Part shown: one piece after another, positions 1 to 7,900 of the stretch
How the letters are laid out: every line of letters starts with the position of its first letter
Position numbering within the stretch: the stretch's first letter is position 1
Assembly: GCA_049977145.1 (NCBI GenBank)
Contig: JBMFGW010000061.1
Coordinates: 1 to 23,640, forward strand
Reading direction: 5' to 3'
DNA from: JAMDCX01 sp049977145
GTDB lineage: Bacteria; Planctomycetota; Phycisphaerae; WQYP01
DNA length: 23,640 bases
The notes under the pieces: model-generated
Seen by the model: only the letters and a program-made list of their open reading frames with translations
Told to the model about the DNA's origin: nothing
Databases searched by the model: none
Program-made: the position numbers and the translations under genes

Positions 1-119
1 TTTTCAGTTTTCAGTGTTCAGTCTGGCGTAACGACTGGGGGGGGAATTCACAAGGAGGCGATTTTAATGATCAATGAGCAACGACGGGGGGAACCGCAAA
101 GCAGCATAAGAACGCAAAG
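1..119. repeat. Long dispersed repeat module, left copy 1
   Basis: This stretch matches 2608-2726 over 119 bases with only two differences (g/c near base 78 and a/g near base 109). It begins with TTCAGT-type heptads, then a run of eight G, an AATTCACAAGGAGGCGATTT block, TGATCAA heptads, and a block rich in GCAAAG (ACCGCAAAGCAGC, then GAACGCAAAG). It starts at the first base of the window, so it probably extends further left. It has no coding potential that I believe in. Such GCAAAG/ACACGAAG-type intergenic modules are of unknown function. Confidence 0.85.
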
Positions 120-129
120 ACGCGATCGA

Positions 130-164
130 TGATCAATGACCACTGATCACTGACCAATACTAAC
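130..164. repeat. Heptad-phased short tandem repeat (TGAYCAM)
   Basis: Five consecutive 7-base units read TGATCAA, TGACCAC, TGATCAC, TGACCAA, TACTAAC with no slippage. The phase is kept while individual bases vary. This resembles the heptanucleotide STRR arrays known from cyanobacterial intergenic DNA, but the unit here is different. Confidence 0.75.
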
Positions 165-251
165 CAAAGGGACGACGGAAATTCACAAGGAGGCAGGGGA
201 GGCGGCGGAGGAACGTGACGGAGTGACGAGGGGCCAACGAACGATGAACGG

Positions 252-299
252 TACTGATATTACTGGCCAATACTGATAATACTGACCAATACTGACCAA
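252..299. repeat. Tandem TACTG-led 9/10-mers
   Basis: Five tandem units each begin TACTG: TACTGATAT, TACTGGCCAA, TACTGATAA, TACTGACCAA, TACTGACCAA. This is a related but longer-period array next to the heptad arrays. Confidence 0.7.
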
Positions 300-336
300 A
301 GGCACGACGGAAATTCACAGGAGGAGGCGATTTCAA

Positions 337-364
337 TGATCAATGAGCAATGACCAATGAGTAA
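337..364. repeat. Heptad array, four units
   Basis: Units are TGATCAA, TGAGCAA, TGACCAA, TGAGTAA, in perfect 7-base phase. The array runs directly into the repeat module at 363-450, the same order (heptads, then ACGACGGGGGGAACC block) seen at 64-119 and 2673-2726. Confidence 0.75.
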
Positions 365-450
365 CGACGGGGGGAACCGCAAAGCAGCATAAGAACGCAA
401 AGGTACGACGACCACGACGGTATTCACCACAACGACACAACGACACGAAG
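363..450. repeat. Long dispersed repeat module, left copy 2
   Basis: These 88 bases match 2687-2774 with a single a/g difference. The module contains the G-run, the GCAAAG block and a TTCACCACAACGACAC...ACGAAG block. Together with copies at 1-119 and about 2484-2590 it forms a family that occurs on both sides of the two genes at 878-2375. Confidence 0.85.
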
Positions 451-460
451 GGACGACCAA

Positions 461-559
461 TGATCAATGATCAATACTGTAATGGAATTGATCCGTGATC
501 CGTGTTCCTTGATCAGTGAAAAGGACTCCTGAATACTGAATGCTGATAATACTGATCAA
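461..559. repeat. Extended degenerate heptad array
   Basis: Reading from 461, units are TGATCAA, TGATCAA, TACTGTA; then from 489 TGATCCG, TGATCCG, TGTTCCT, TGATCAG, TGAAAAG, a 6-base gap, TGAATAC, TGAATGC, TGATAAT and ACTGATCAA. Seven-base phase is kept over about 60 bases although the sequence changes. The array ends where the Sel1 gene remnant begins to be recognisable on the other strand. Confidence 0.7.
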
Positions 560-661
560 GGCTGCGGATTTTGGGAAAACTGTGCCCCAAAAAACGCCAC
601 TAAGAAATCTTTGTCCCGGCGCACCGTGGACGAAGAAATTGACAAATTGTGGCACCTGGAA

Positions 662-892
662 TCAACCTTCCGCCGCCTTGGCATAATCTTGCGGCACGCC
701 TTGCCCGTGGGCGTACAACAAGCTGATCTTGTACATCGCGTACCCGCTGCCCGTCGCAGCTTTTCGGTACCACGCCATTGCCGCTCGGATACCGGCCCGT
801 CGCCGGTGACTTCCACCGAGGCCACCACGCCTGTAAAATAATATTTGTATGACCTGTGTATTTTTTGGAGATGGTTTATGACAAGCGAGCAA
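662..892 (-). pseudogene. Sel1-repeat protein fragment
   Basis: On the minus strand the last ~39 residues before the stop (about 781-665) include AMAWYRKAA, LLYAHGQGVPQDYAKA: the C-terminal half of one Sel1-type tetratricopeptide repeat and the start of the next. The expected continuation (a new WYRKAA helix) is missing, because the frame stops at once. Upstream residues do not look like Sel1 and overlap the start region of the plus-strand gene. No start codon, signal peptide or complete repeat pair is visible. I read it as a broken remnant of a Sel1-like repeat gene stranded between repeat modules, not as a functional gene. Confidence 0.6.
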
Positions 893-1621
893 AATCAGCG
901 ACTTAAGATGCTGCGGTTGGGAAAATGCGTTCCCTTGGACTACGTACGGAGTTACTACGGACTTACGTGGCCGTTAACTGCCTCCGATCCAACTGCTAAA
1001 ACTTTCCAGATATACACCAGTAAACTGCGCCGACGCGACCAATGCCTGGAAGGCTACGTCCCACGGTACGAGATTGAAGGGTTTATGTCTCTAAATGATA
1101 TTGTCACAAGGAAGTGGATGGGGGCCAGCATGGGGATGACAGTGAATTCATTGGACACGCTGCTTTCACATCTCGATGACTTGGGAATGCAGGCGAACCT
1201 GTATACAGCCGGTTCTGAGTTTGTACGCGAATCGCTTTCAGAAGATTTGGCACGGCATGTTCCGGGGATGCGTTTTCGCACCTTCGGCGACCATCAGTCG
1301 TTTTGCGCAAGATTACACGTCGAATTGAAAAAAGCGATAAATCTGGATGTTGAACCGCTCTTTTGCGCAACCGCAGAGCGGCTAAAAGAACGGCCCCACC
1401 GGTTCGCCGCGTACTTCGATTGCCTGACACTCGAGCCGCTGAGCATCAGGCATTCTGTCTGGTTGGATTTCGGTAAACCCTTGAACCTGCCGCCCGACCG
1501 TTGCTCCAAGCTCCTCTACGTGAAAAACCCTGAAATACTCAGACCCTTCCTTGCCGGAACGGGGGAGCCAGATCACCTTGATGAATATAAGCGCCCCGCG
1601 AGGATCGCCGCGCATGGCTAA
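878..1621 (+). CDS. Hypothetical protein, first gene of coupled pair in repeat-bounded cassette
   Basis: I do not recognise this 247-residue protein. The start is ATG 878, preceded by GGAG at 867-870 (7-base spacing); an upstream TTG at 845 in the same frame has no such site. No signal peptide or membrane helix is seen. The middle (about residues 70-110) holds a helical stretch (MSLNDIVTRKWM followed by SLDTLLSHLDDLG) that could be a small DNA-binding-like or helical domain, but no motif is diagnostic. Four cysteines are scattered, and there is no clear metal site or nucleotide-binding loop. It overlaps the next gene by eight bases (ATGGCTAA), so the two are probably translationally coupled and work together. 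It is bracketed by the dispersed repeats and has no relation to the housekeeping neighbours, which suggests acquired DNA. Confidence 0.7.
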   Translation: MTSEQNQRLKMLRLGKCVPLDYVRSYYGLTWPLTASDPTAKTFQIYTSKLRRRDQCLEGYVPRYEIEGFMSLNDIVTRKWMGASMGMTVNSLDTLLSHLDDLGMQANLYTAGSEFVRESLSEDLARHVPGMRFRTFGDHQSFCARLHVELKKAINLDVEPLFCATAERLKERPHRFAAYFDCLTLEPLSIRHSVWLDFGKPLNLPPDRCSKLLYVKNPEILRPFLAGTGEPDHLDEYKRPARIAAHG

Positions 1622-2375
1622 TCCAATTTCTCAAAGGCAAACCGGGCCTCAGTCCTTTTCAACTGGCGTTGATAAATTATTGGACATTATCCGACCCTAT
1701 GGCCGGAGTGAAACCCATTTCCCAGCCCAGCTGAATAACGCAGGCCCGCGACAGATGACCGGTGAGAATCTTCACGCCTGGTTTGTGCGGCTGGTCGATC
1801 AGTGCTGCGACGGAAATCCAGCGATCGCGGGGATTGAGGGGAACATTGCCATACTGGCAACCCTCAAATGGAAGGAGGACCGGTTGGTCTATGCAAGCGT
1901 TCAGGCTCTTGTCGCTGAACAGACGCTCGAAGACTATTACCTTGATGGAGCCGGGCACGCAACCTATCTCCGCATGGACTTGTCTTATGAAAAGCTGGGT
2001 AACCCGTTTTCCCACCCGCTGCCGCATATTCACGTAGGAGGGGACGAAAGCACACGCTTTTCCCTTGACGGCGGAAGCAGTGGCAATGTAATTATGGATT
2101 TCCTTGAATTCATATACCGCAACCATGCTCCCCAAAAATGGCTCGATTGGGCACGGGATCAATGGTTATCGAAACATGGTGGTGGCGACCAGCATGGGGG
2201 AAAATTTGACCGGATCGTCAACGCCTTTCGGGAAGGGCAGTTCCCGGTACTTCGTGACAACCTCCCGCTGATCAGGCAGATCAAGCAGGAATTGCGAAGG
2301 GCCAAGGATTCACTCTTCAAATCGCACATGGACGGGGCCGACAGGGAGATCATGGAATATCCGCTCGCCCGATGA
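1614..2375 (+). CDS. Hypothetical protein, second gene of coupled pair
   Basis: This 253-residue protein is of no family I can name. I chose ATG 1614 because AGGA lies at 1601-1604 and the start overlaps the previous stop in ATGGCTAA; in-frame TTG 1551 and ATG 1581 lack good ribosome sites. The most distinctive stretch, about residues 120-185, carries YLRMDLSYEKLG, then PHIHVGGD, and then DFLEFIYRNHAPQKWLDWA; the HxH and following acidic residue could be a metal or catalytic site, but this is a guess. The N-terminal part looks like a globular alpha/beta sequence. The C-terminal part is charged and helical (residues about 215-245). It has no signal peptide or membrane segment. A toxin, nuclease or sensor role in a two-gene accessory module is possible but unsupported. 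Confidence 0.7.
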   Translation: MANPISQRQTGPQSFSTGVDKLLDIIRPYGRSETHFPAQLNNAGPRQMTGENLHAWFVRLVDQCCDGNPAIAGIEGNIAILATLKWKEDRLVYASVQALVAEQTLEDYYLDGAGHATYLRMDLSYEKLGNPFSHPLPHIHVGGDESTRFSLDGGSSGNVIMDFLEFIYRNHAPQKWLDWARDQWLSKHGGGDQHGGKFDRIVNAFREGQFPVLRDNLPLIRQIKQELRRAKDSLFKSHMDGADREIMEYPLAR

Positions 2376-2399
2376 GAGATCTCAAAACATCGACTTCCA

Positions 2400-2606
2400 C
2401 CGTTCGCTCAAAGGTACGACGGAAATTTACGAGGACGCAGCAGAGGGGGCGTTCAATGACCAATAATCAATGAGCAATGCGGAACAACGGGGGAAACCGC
2501 AAAGCAGCGTAAGAACGCAAAGACGCGACATTACGACGACCACGGCGATATTCACCACAACGACACAGCGACACGAAGACGACGGAAATTCACAAGAAGT
2601 TAGAAA
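2400..2606. repeat. Diverged dispersed repeat module, right side
   Basis: This is a more diverged copy of the module family: an ACGACGGAAATT block, heptad-like TGACCAA/TAATCAA/TGAGCAA, then AACGGGGGAAACCGCAAAGC, the GAACGCAAAG block, and the TTCACCACAACGACAC...ACGAAG block, closing with GACGACGGAAATTCACA. The order of blocks equals that of the other copies, but point differences are many, so this copy is older or from another family member. No gene is seen here. Confidence 0.7.
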
Positions 2607-2607
2607 G

Positions 2608-2774
2608 TTTTCAGTTTTCAGTGTTCAGTCTGGCGTAACGACTGGGGGGGGAATTCACAAGGAGGCGATTTTAATGATCAATGACCAACGACGGGGGGAA
2701 CCGCAAAGCAGCATAGGAACGCAAAGGTACGACGACCACGACGGTATTCACCACAACGACACAACGACACGAAG
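2608..2774. repeat. Long dispersed repeat module, right copy
   Basis: Positions 2608-2726 match 1-119 (two differences), and 2687-2774 match 363-450 (one difference), so this single right-hand copy contains both parts that are separate on the left. It is in direct orientation relative to the left copies, so recombination between them could delete or duplicate the 2.2-2.6 kb between them. An ORF that crosses this copy (about 2470-2889) is repeat translation, not a gene. Confidence 0.85.
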
Positions 2775-2798
2775 ACGACGGAAATTCACAGAATACCA

Positions 2799-3146
2799 GG
2801 GACAGTCACCTATTAAATGCGGAGTTTGCGGCAGGCTGTGCCCTTGTGGATCAGGTTGTGGTATCTTTTCGTGGCCTTCCGGGAGGTAGTGCCCGCAGAC
2901 GTCGCCCGACAAGTTTCTCGAATTTGCGCATGGTGCTGTCGCCTGCCAGCGGCCTGCCGGTTTGCGTGGCCCGGCGAAGAGTGGTGATGTCCCTTGATCA
3001 TCAACAACGAAAAAGACGGCTTGGCGGTTATTGCCACGCCGGGTAACGTGGTGGGGTGCATCGGAGATGACAATGCACGCAGTTCGAAGCATAAAACACA
3101 ATGTACCATCATCCGAGCCGGATGTCAAGAAACAGGCGACTGTCCC
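2799..3146 (-). mobile_element. RAYT/REP-type element remnant with inverted ends
   Basis: The left end GGGACAGTCACCT (2799-2811) is the reverse complement of AGGCGACTGTCCC (3134-3146) except for one base. Between them lies a shortened REP-associated tyrosine transposase reading on the minus strand. Paired short inverted ends of this GGGACAGTC type around a lone Y1 transposase gene are what REP/RAYT elements look like. At about 348 bp the element is too short for a working transposase gene. No target duplication is seen, as expected for this single-strand-transposing class. Confidence 0.65.
2851..3092 (-). pseudogene. REP-associated tyrosine (Y1) transposase, internally deleted
   Basis: The N-terminus is typical for the family: from about 3092 it reads ACIVISDAPHHVTRRGNN then RQAVFFVVDDQ. 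Just after this, in a different frame, comes a typical family C-terminus: TGRPLAGDSTMRKFEKL, then GRRLRALPPGRPRK, ending at the stop near 2851. The whole middle, including the HUH metal site and the catalytic tyrosine helix, is missing and the two ends are out of frame. The result is a dead deletion derivative of about 80 codons where an intact family member has roughly 200-300. Confidence 0.75.
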
Positions 3147-3181
3147 TAGATTCGTCCGTCCCTAGATTCGTCCCTAGATTC
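3142..3181. repeat. Three copies of 12-mer GTCCCTAGATTC
   Basis: GTCCCTAGATTC occurs at 3142-3153, 3158-3169 and 3170-3181, with GTCC between the first two. The first copy overlaps the right inverted end of the RAYT remnant, and the last two bases of the third copy are inside the stop codon of the esterase gene. It looks like slippage or repeated end-duplication at the element border. Confidence 0.8.
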
Positions 3182-4796
3182 AATCGGATTCTTTGAGGGT
3201 CGTAAACGGCAACGCCGGTAGGATATCACTATTCATCAGGTTCGGTACGGCGATGTCGCTCCAGGCAAATCGTACCGCCGTCGGGTTGGGTATTTCCGGC
3301 GATTGTACCACCACAGTTTTTCCCACAATTCTGGCGTTGGCATTAACAAATTTGCCATTGGGGCCGGAGAGCTGAAACCAGTTCAATGGCTTGCCATCGC
3401 GCGAACGCAGCCCGCGGCCAACTTGCGTAAAGTGAATCACCACTTGATTTCCGGAAAAAGCTGCCGATTTGAAGACCGGTCCGGAGTAGATGCCATCTTG
3501 GAGCGGCACATGGTAGGTCTTGGCCAGCGCAAGCAGCGCCAGACGATCACCCACATCCACCTTATCCGCCGGATGAATGTTCTTGATGTTGCCTATATCC
3601 ATAGTTGAAGCGATGCCGCAATTCGGAATCCGCAGTGCGGCCTTTTCTTCGGCCTGCCAGATCAACGGCTCATATCGGGCATCCTGGCCATAGTTAAATG
3701 GCGCAATCTGAACGATATAAAAAGGAAAATTCCCTTCGTGCCACAATTTGCGCCAGGATCCAATCAGTGCTTTGAGGTGATAATAATAGAGCAGATCATG
3801 CGAAGATACATTGGTTTCGCCCTGGTACCAGATAGCACCGCGAAAGGCATACGGAATTAACGGATTGATCATACCATTAAAAAGCGTGGTCGGATTCTGG
3901 TGCGGGTCGGGCTGCCAATCGTCAGGCGGAATATGATAATTAAAAGCATGGGGGCTGCCGATGGCATCTTCTGGCTTGGCTGGCTGCGGTGGCAGGGCCT
4001 TGCGGACAGCCACAGATTGTTTGGCTTTGCGTAACCATGCGGACATGGCCGCAAGATATTGCGAATTGAGCACCTCTTGGCGAGTGGCCATCGCAGTCAG
4101 CCAAGCCTGATCGGACTTAAGTTGCGGTACGGCAAAAAAACCTGATCTGGGGATCCAAGGTTCAATGTTGGTACCACCCCAATCGGATTCAATTAAGCCA
4201 ATGGGAACTTTAAGCGCGTTGTGCAGAGTCAATCCGAAGAAATAACCCACGGCGGAAAATCCGGCGAGATTTTTTGGTGTACACCGCTGCCAGACTGCGG
4301 GAGTCTGTTTTTGGGGCGTGCCGGAAAAATTGGATTCAATCATCGGCACATGATAAAGCCGAATATTCGGATGCGTTCCATGGGCCAGCGCCGACGCCAG
4401 ATTGGTGCGGTGAAACCATCCCGCCATGGGATATTGCATATTGGATTGTCCGGAACAAAGCCACACCTCCCCCACCAGCACATCATGGAGCACAATGCTT
4501 TGCCGTCCGGATGAAATGGTTAAATTCCGTGGGATGGAACTGCCCGGCATCGGCGGCAATTTGGCCATCCAGGCACCGCTGGCATCGGCGGCAACTGCGA
4601 CCGTCCGGCCCGCAAAACTTACCTTGATTTTCTGTCCGGGTTTCGCCCATCCCCATACCGGATCGGGCATGTTGCGTTGCAGCACCAGATGATTGGTGAA
4701 CATGTTGGAAAGCGTAATGGCTGCCGCGACGCGTGTGGTCGACAAAAAGCCGATGAAGGCCATAAGGGCAATGGGAACACATAACATGGATCGCAT
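3180..4796 (-). CDS. Secreted sialate O-acetylesterase-type SGNH esterase
   Basis: This 538-residue enzyme of the SASA (sialate O-acetylesterase) family probably removes acetyl groups from sialic acid or other sugars outside the cytoplasm. The start is ATG 4796, with GGAG eight bases upstream; a TTG one codon earlier is less likely. The N-terminus is a signal peptide (hydrophobic core LCVPIALMAFIGFLS, cleavage after about VAAA). The nucleophile motif CSGQSNM is at about residues 114-120, a conserved SDWGGTNIEPW block near 205-214, AIWYQGETN near 321-329, and the catalytic His/Asp region DIGNIKNIHPADKVDVGDRLAL near 400-420. The C-terminal beta domain is as usual for the family. Length is normal. 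The gene stands alone, downstream of carB with its own promoter. The exact substrate (sialate, xylan or another acetylated polysaccharide) cannot be read from sequence. Confidence 0.88.
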   Translation of the reverse strand: MRSMLCVPIALMAFIGFLSTTRVAAAITLSNMFTNHLVLQRNMPDPVWGWAKPGQKIKVSFAGRTVAVAADASGAWMAKLPPMPGSSIPRNLTISSGRQSIVLHDVLVGEVWLCSGQSNMQYPMAGWFHRTNLASALAHGTHPNIRLYHVPMIESNFSGTPQKQTPAVWQRCTPKNLAGFSAVGYFFGLTLHNALKVPIGLIESDWGGTNIEPWIPRSGFFAVPQLKSDQAWLTAMATRQEVLNSQYLAAMSAWLRKAKQSVAVRKALPPQPAKPEDAIGSPHAFNYHIPPDDWQPDPHQNPTTLFNGMINPLIPYAFRGAIWYQGETNVSSHDLLYYYHLKALIGSWRKLWHEGNFPFYIVQIAPFNYGQDARYEPLIWQAEEKAALRIPNCGIASTMDIGNIKNIHPADKVDVGDRLALLALAKTYHVPLQDGIYSGPVFKSAAFSGNQVVIHFTQVGRGLRSRDGKPLNWFQLSGPNGKFVNANARIVGKTVVVQSPEIPNPTAVRFAWSDIAVPNLMNSDILPALPFTTLKESD

Positions 4797-4820
4797 CAAC
4801 GAAACTCCATTCCATCAAAC

Positions 4821-4845
4821 GTAACCGTTCACGGCCTTTCGGCCT
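4821..4845. repeat. Solo end of MITE family seen at 15732
   Basis: These 25 bases, starting GTAACCGTTCACGG and continuing CCTTTCGGCCT, are identical to the left end of the element at 15732-15862. Beyond it the sequences diverge, and no matching right end or target duplication is found. It lies inside the probable leader of the esterase gene. Confidence 0.75.
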
Positions 4846-4847
4846 GC

Positions 4848-4866
4848 CAGGCTCACCACGAGCCTG
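4848..4866 (-). other. Perfect hairpin in esterase leader
   Basis: CAGGCTC, a five-base loop, and GAGCCTG form a perfect seven-pair stem. It sits between the likely -10 box and the ATG of the esterase gene, so it would be in the mRNA leader. There is no T-run after it, so it is not a plain terminator. A role in transcript stability or translation is possible. Confidence 0.55.
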
Positions 4867-4879
4867 ACCATGAAAGCGG

Positions 4880-4908
4880 ATTATACCCCCCCACGGAAAA
4901 CCACAAAT
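4880..4908 (-). promoter_or_regulatory. Likely promoter of esterase gene
   Basis: On the minus strand a perfect TATAAT occupies 4885-4880, about 84 bases before the ATG, in the carB-esterase gap. A TTTGTG 16 bases upstream is a poor -35, and the spacer carries a run of seven G. The perfect -10 is the main support. Confidence 0.45.
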
Positions 4909-4943
4909 ATATTTCCATAGGCACGCAGCCCGTTGCGCCGGGA

Positions 4944-7900
4944 CTAAATATCGTTCATTTCCGCGTAGTATTCCTGAATCGGTTTGACCGTCCAATCACC
5001 CTTTTTTAAGCTTATTATGGCGTCCGCGGCGGCTTCGGCTCCAGTGACCGTGGTGATAATGGGTATGCGATGCAGCACTGCGGCCGCCCGAATGCGGCCT
5101 TCATCCGTGGCAGGCCCCTTGTGCGTAGGAGTGTTAATAAGCAACTGCACCTGTTGATTTTTTATGGCGTCAATGATGTTGGGGCGTCCTTCCTGAATTT
5201 TATTAATCCTCCGACACGGCACACCCGCATCATTAAGCACCGCACAAGTGCCGGCAGTGGAAATAAATTCAAAGCCCAGCCGGGCGATCTTCCGGGCGGA
5301 TTCGATGATTGCCTGTTTATCCGCATCGCGCACCGAGATATAAACTGTTCCGGAGGTGGGCAGACTTCCGCCCGCCGCCATTTGCGATTTGGCGTACGCC
5401 ACCGGGAAATTGGAATCAATGCCCATGACTTCACCGGTGGAACGCATTTCCGGGCCTAAAATCACATCCACACCCGGAAATTTATTAAAGGGAAATACGC
5501 TTTCTTTCACCGCAACGTGTTTTCGGGGAATAATTTCTTTGCGTACGCCAAGTTCGGACAGCGTTTGACCGCACATGACTTTGGCGGCAATTTTAGCCCA
5601 CGCCACACCCGTCGCCTTGCTGACAAACGGTACTGTCCGGCTGGCCCGCGGATTGACTTCCAACACATAAACTTCATCATCCTTGATGGCAAACTGCACA
5701 TTCATCAGGCCGCGCACGGACAGTGCTTTCGCCAGCGCCATGGTATGGGCGTGGATCCGCGCCACAATTTCCGGCGGCAGGCTGAAAGGCGGCAGGGAAC
5801 ACGCGGAATCTCCAGAGTGAATGCCCGCCTCTTCAATGTGCTCCATCACCCCGATGACCAGATAATCCGTACCGTCGCCCAGCGCATCGACATCCACTTC
5901 CGTGGCCGCATCCAGGAAACGGTCAATGAGGATCGGATGATCCTCCGCCACTTCCACCGCATGGCGAATGTAGTAATCAAGCTGCGTTTCATTGGAAACA
6001 ATTTCCATCGCCCGACCTCCCAGGACAAACGATGGCCGCATCAGCACGGGGTAACCTATTTCCGCAGCCACCTTGCGCGCCTGCTCGGCACTGCGGGCGA
6101 TACCGCCCTCGGGCTGTTTGAGTCCCAGTGTCCGGATCAGATGATTAAATTTATCCCGGTCCTCCGCGGCTTCAATGGATTCCACCGCGGTACCGATGAT
6201 CGGCACGCCGGCATCTTTAAGCCCGCGTGCCAGATTCAACGGGGTCTGACCGCCGAACTGAACAATCACACCCTGCACCAAGCCGCCGGGCCGGCCTAAG
6301 GGACGACCATTGAGTCGCTCCACAATATTGAGCACATCCTCATGCGTCAGCGGCTCAAAAAACAGCAGATCGGAGGTGTCGTAATCGGTGCTGACGGTTT
6401 CGGGGTTGGAATTAATCATCACACTTTCCAAGCCCAATTCACGGCACGCGAAGGCCGCCTGCACGCAGCAATAATCAAATTCGATGCCTTGACCGATACG
6501 GTTGGGGCCGCCGCCGAGAATGATGATTTTCCGCCGCTCCGTGATGCGTACTTCGTCATCAACCTGTTGACGGGATCGCCCATTTTCCAGGCGGGTGATG
6601 GGACTTTCATACGTGGAATAATAGTAAGGCGTGGCCGCTTCAAATTCCGCAGCGCAGGTATCGACGAGCTTATACACCGGCTCAACGCTCAGGCGCTTGC
6701 GGATTGTCCGGATTTCCGCGGGTTGCAGTGACCATATTGTGCCAAGTTGTACATCCGAGTACCCCATTTCCTTGGCCTGACGCAATAGCGTGGCAACCTG
6801 GCTCCGATCCGCCGCGGAGAGTTTCCCCGCCGCCAGTGCCGCCGCGTAGGGACGCATCTGAAATAAACGTTCTTCAAAGTCCACCAATTCCTTCATTTGC
6901 GAGAGAAACCAGGGGTCAATACGGGTCAACTCCTGTAACTGCTGGATGGTGTAGCCCATTTTGAAGGCGTAGCGGATGTAATAGGGACGCCCCTGCGAAG
7001 GAATGGAAAGTTTGCGAATCAGACGGTCTTTCGGGATCGGCCAGGTCTGCGCCGCTTGCTCCATAACCGCAGCGCGGGTAACAAACGCGCCCCGATCTCC
7101 GAGACTGGAAGGCGTCGCCGTTGGCTGCGTATCAAGTTCCAAGGCCTGCCAGCGCCACCACTTATCAATACGATCCAACCCCAAACCGAAACGCTTGACC
7201 TCCATGGAACGGATACCCTTTTGCAGCGCCTCCTTAAAAGTTCGGCCAATACTCATGGCTTCACCCACACTCTTCATTTGCGTGGTAAGTGTTTCATCCG
7301 CATCGGGGAACTTCTCAAAGGTCCAGCGTGGAATTTTCACGACGACATAATCAATAGAAGGCTCAAAGCAGGCCGCGGTACGGCGTGTAATGTCGTTGGG
7401 TAACTCATCAAGGGTGTAACCCACGGCCAGTTTGGCGGCAATGCGGGCAATGGGGAATCCCGTGGCTTTGCTGGCCAGGGCGCTGGAGCGGGAGACCCGC
7501 GGATTCATCTCCACAACTACCAGGTCGCCATTGACGGGATTGACGGCAAATTGGATATTGGAACCGCCGGTCTCCACACCAATCGCCCGGATCACCGCAA
7601 TGGCCCCATCGCGCATGCGTTGATATTCTTTGTCAGTGAGCGTCTGCGCCGGAGCCACGGTGATGGAATCTCCGGTATGCACGCCCATGGGGTCCACATT
7701 TTCAATGCTGCATACGATGACCACATTGTCGGCACGGTCGCGCATGACCTCCAATTCATATTCTTTCCAGCCGATCAGCGATTGATCAATCTGAATTTCA
7801 CCAATCATGGAGGCGTCGATGCCGCGCTGGGCCAGCGTCTCAAATTCCTCCATATTCCATGCTACACCGGAACCGGTGCCCCCCAGGGTAAACGAAGCCC

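Noticed and set aside
2470..2889. 139-codon plus-strand frame
   Set aside because: It translates the dispersed repeats and the RAYT remnant; it has no start site and low-complexity content.
1..3181. CRISPR array
   Set aside because: The repeats are direct but have no constant repeat-spacer spacing, vary in length, and no cas gene is near.
4941..4948. GGACTAAA at the carB stop, same 8-mer as the MITE target duplication
   Set aside because: No element end abuts it and the left flank at 4813-4820 differs; an 8-mer recurring in 23 kb is easily chance.
5517..6299. Long plus-strand frame of 260 codons
   Set aside because: It lies fully inside carB, antisense, with no ribosome site and no family features; it is a shadow of the real gene.
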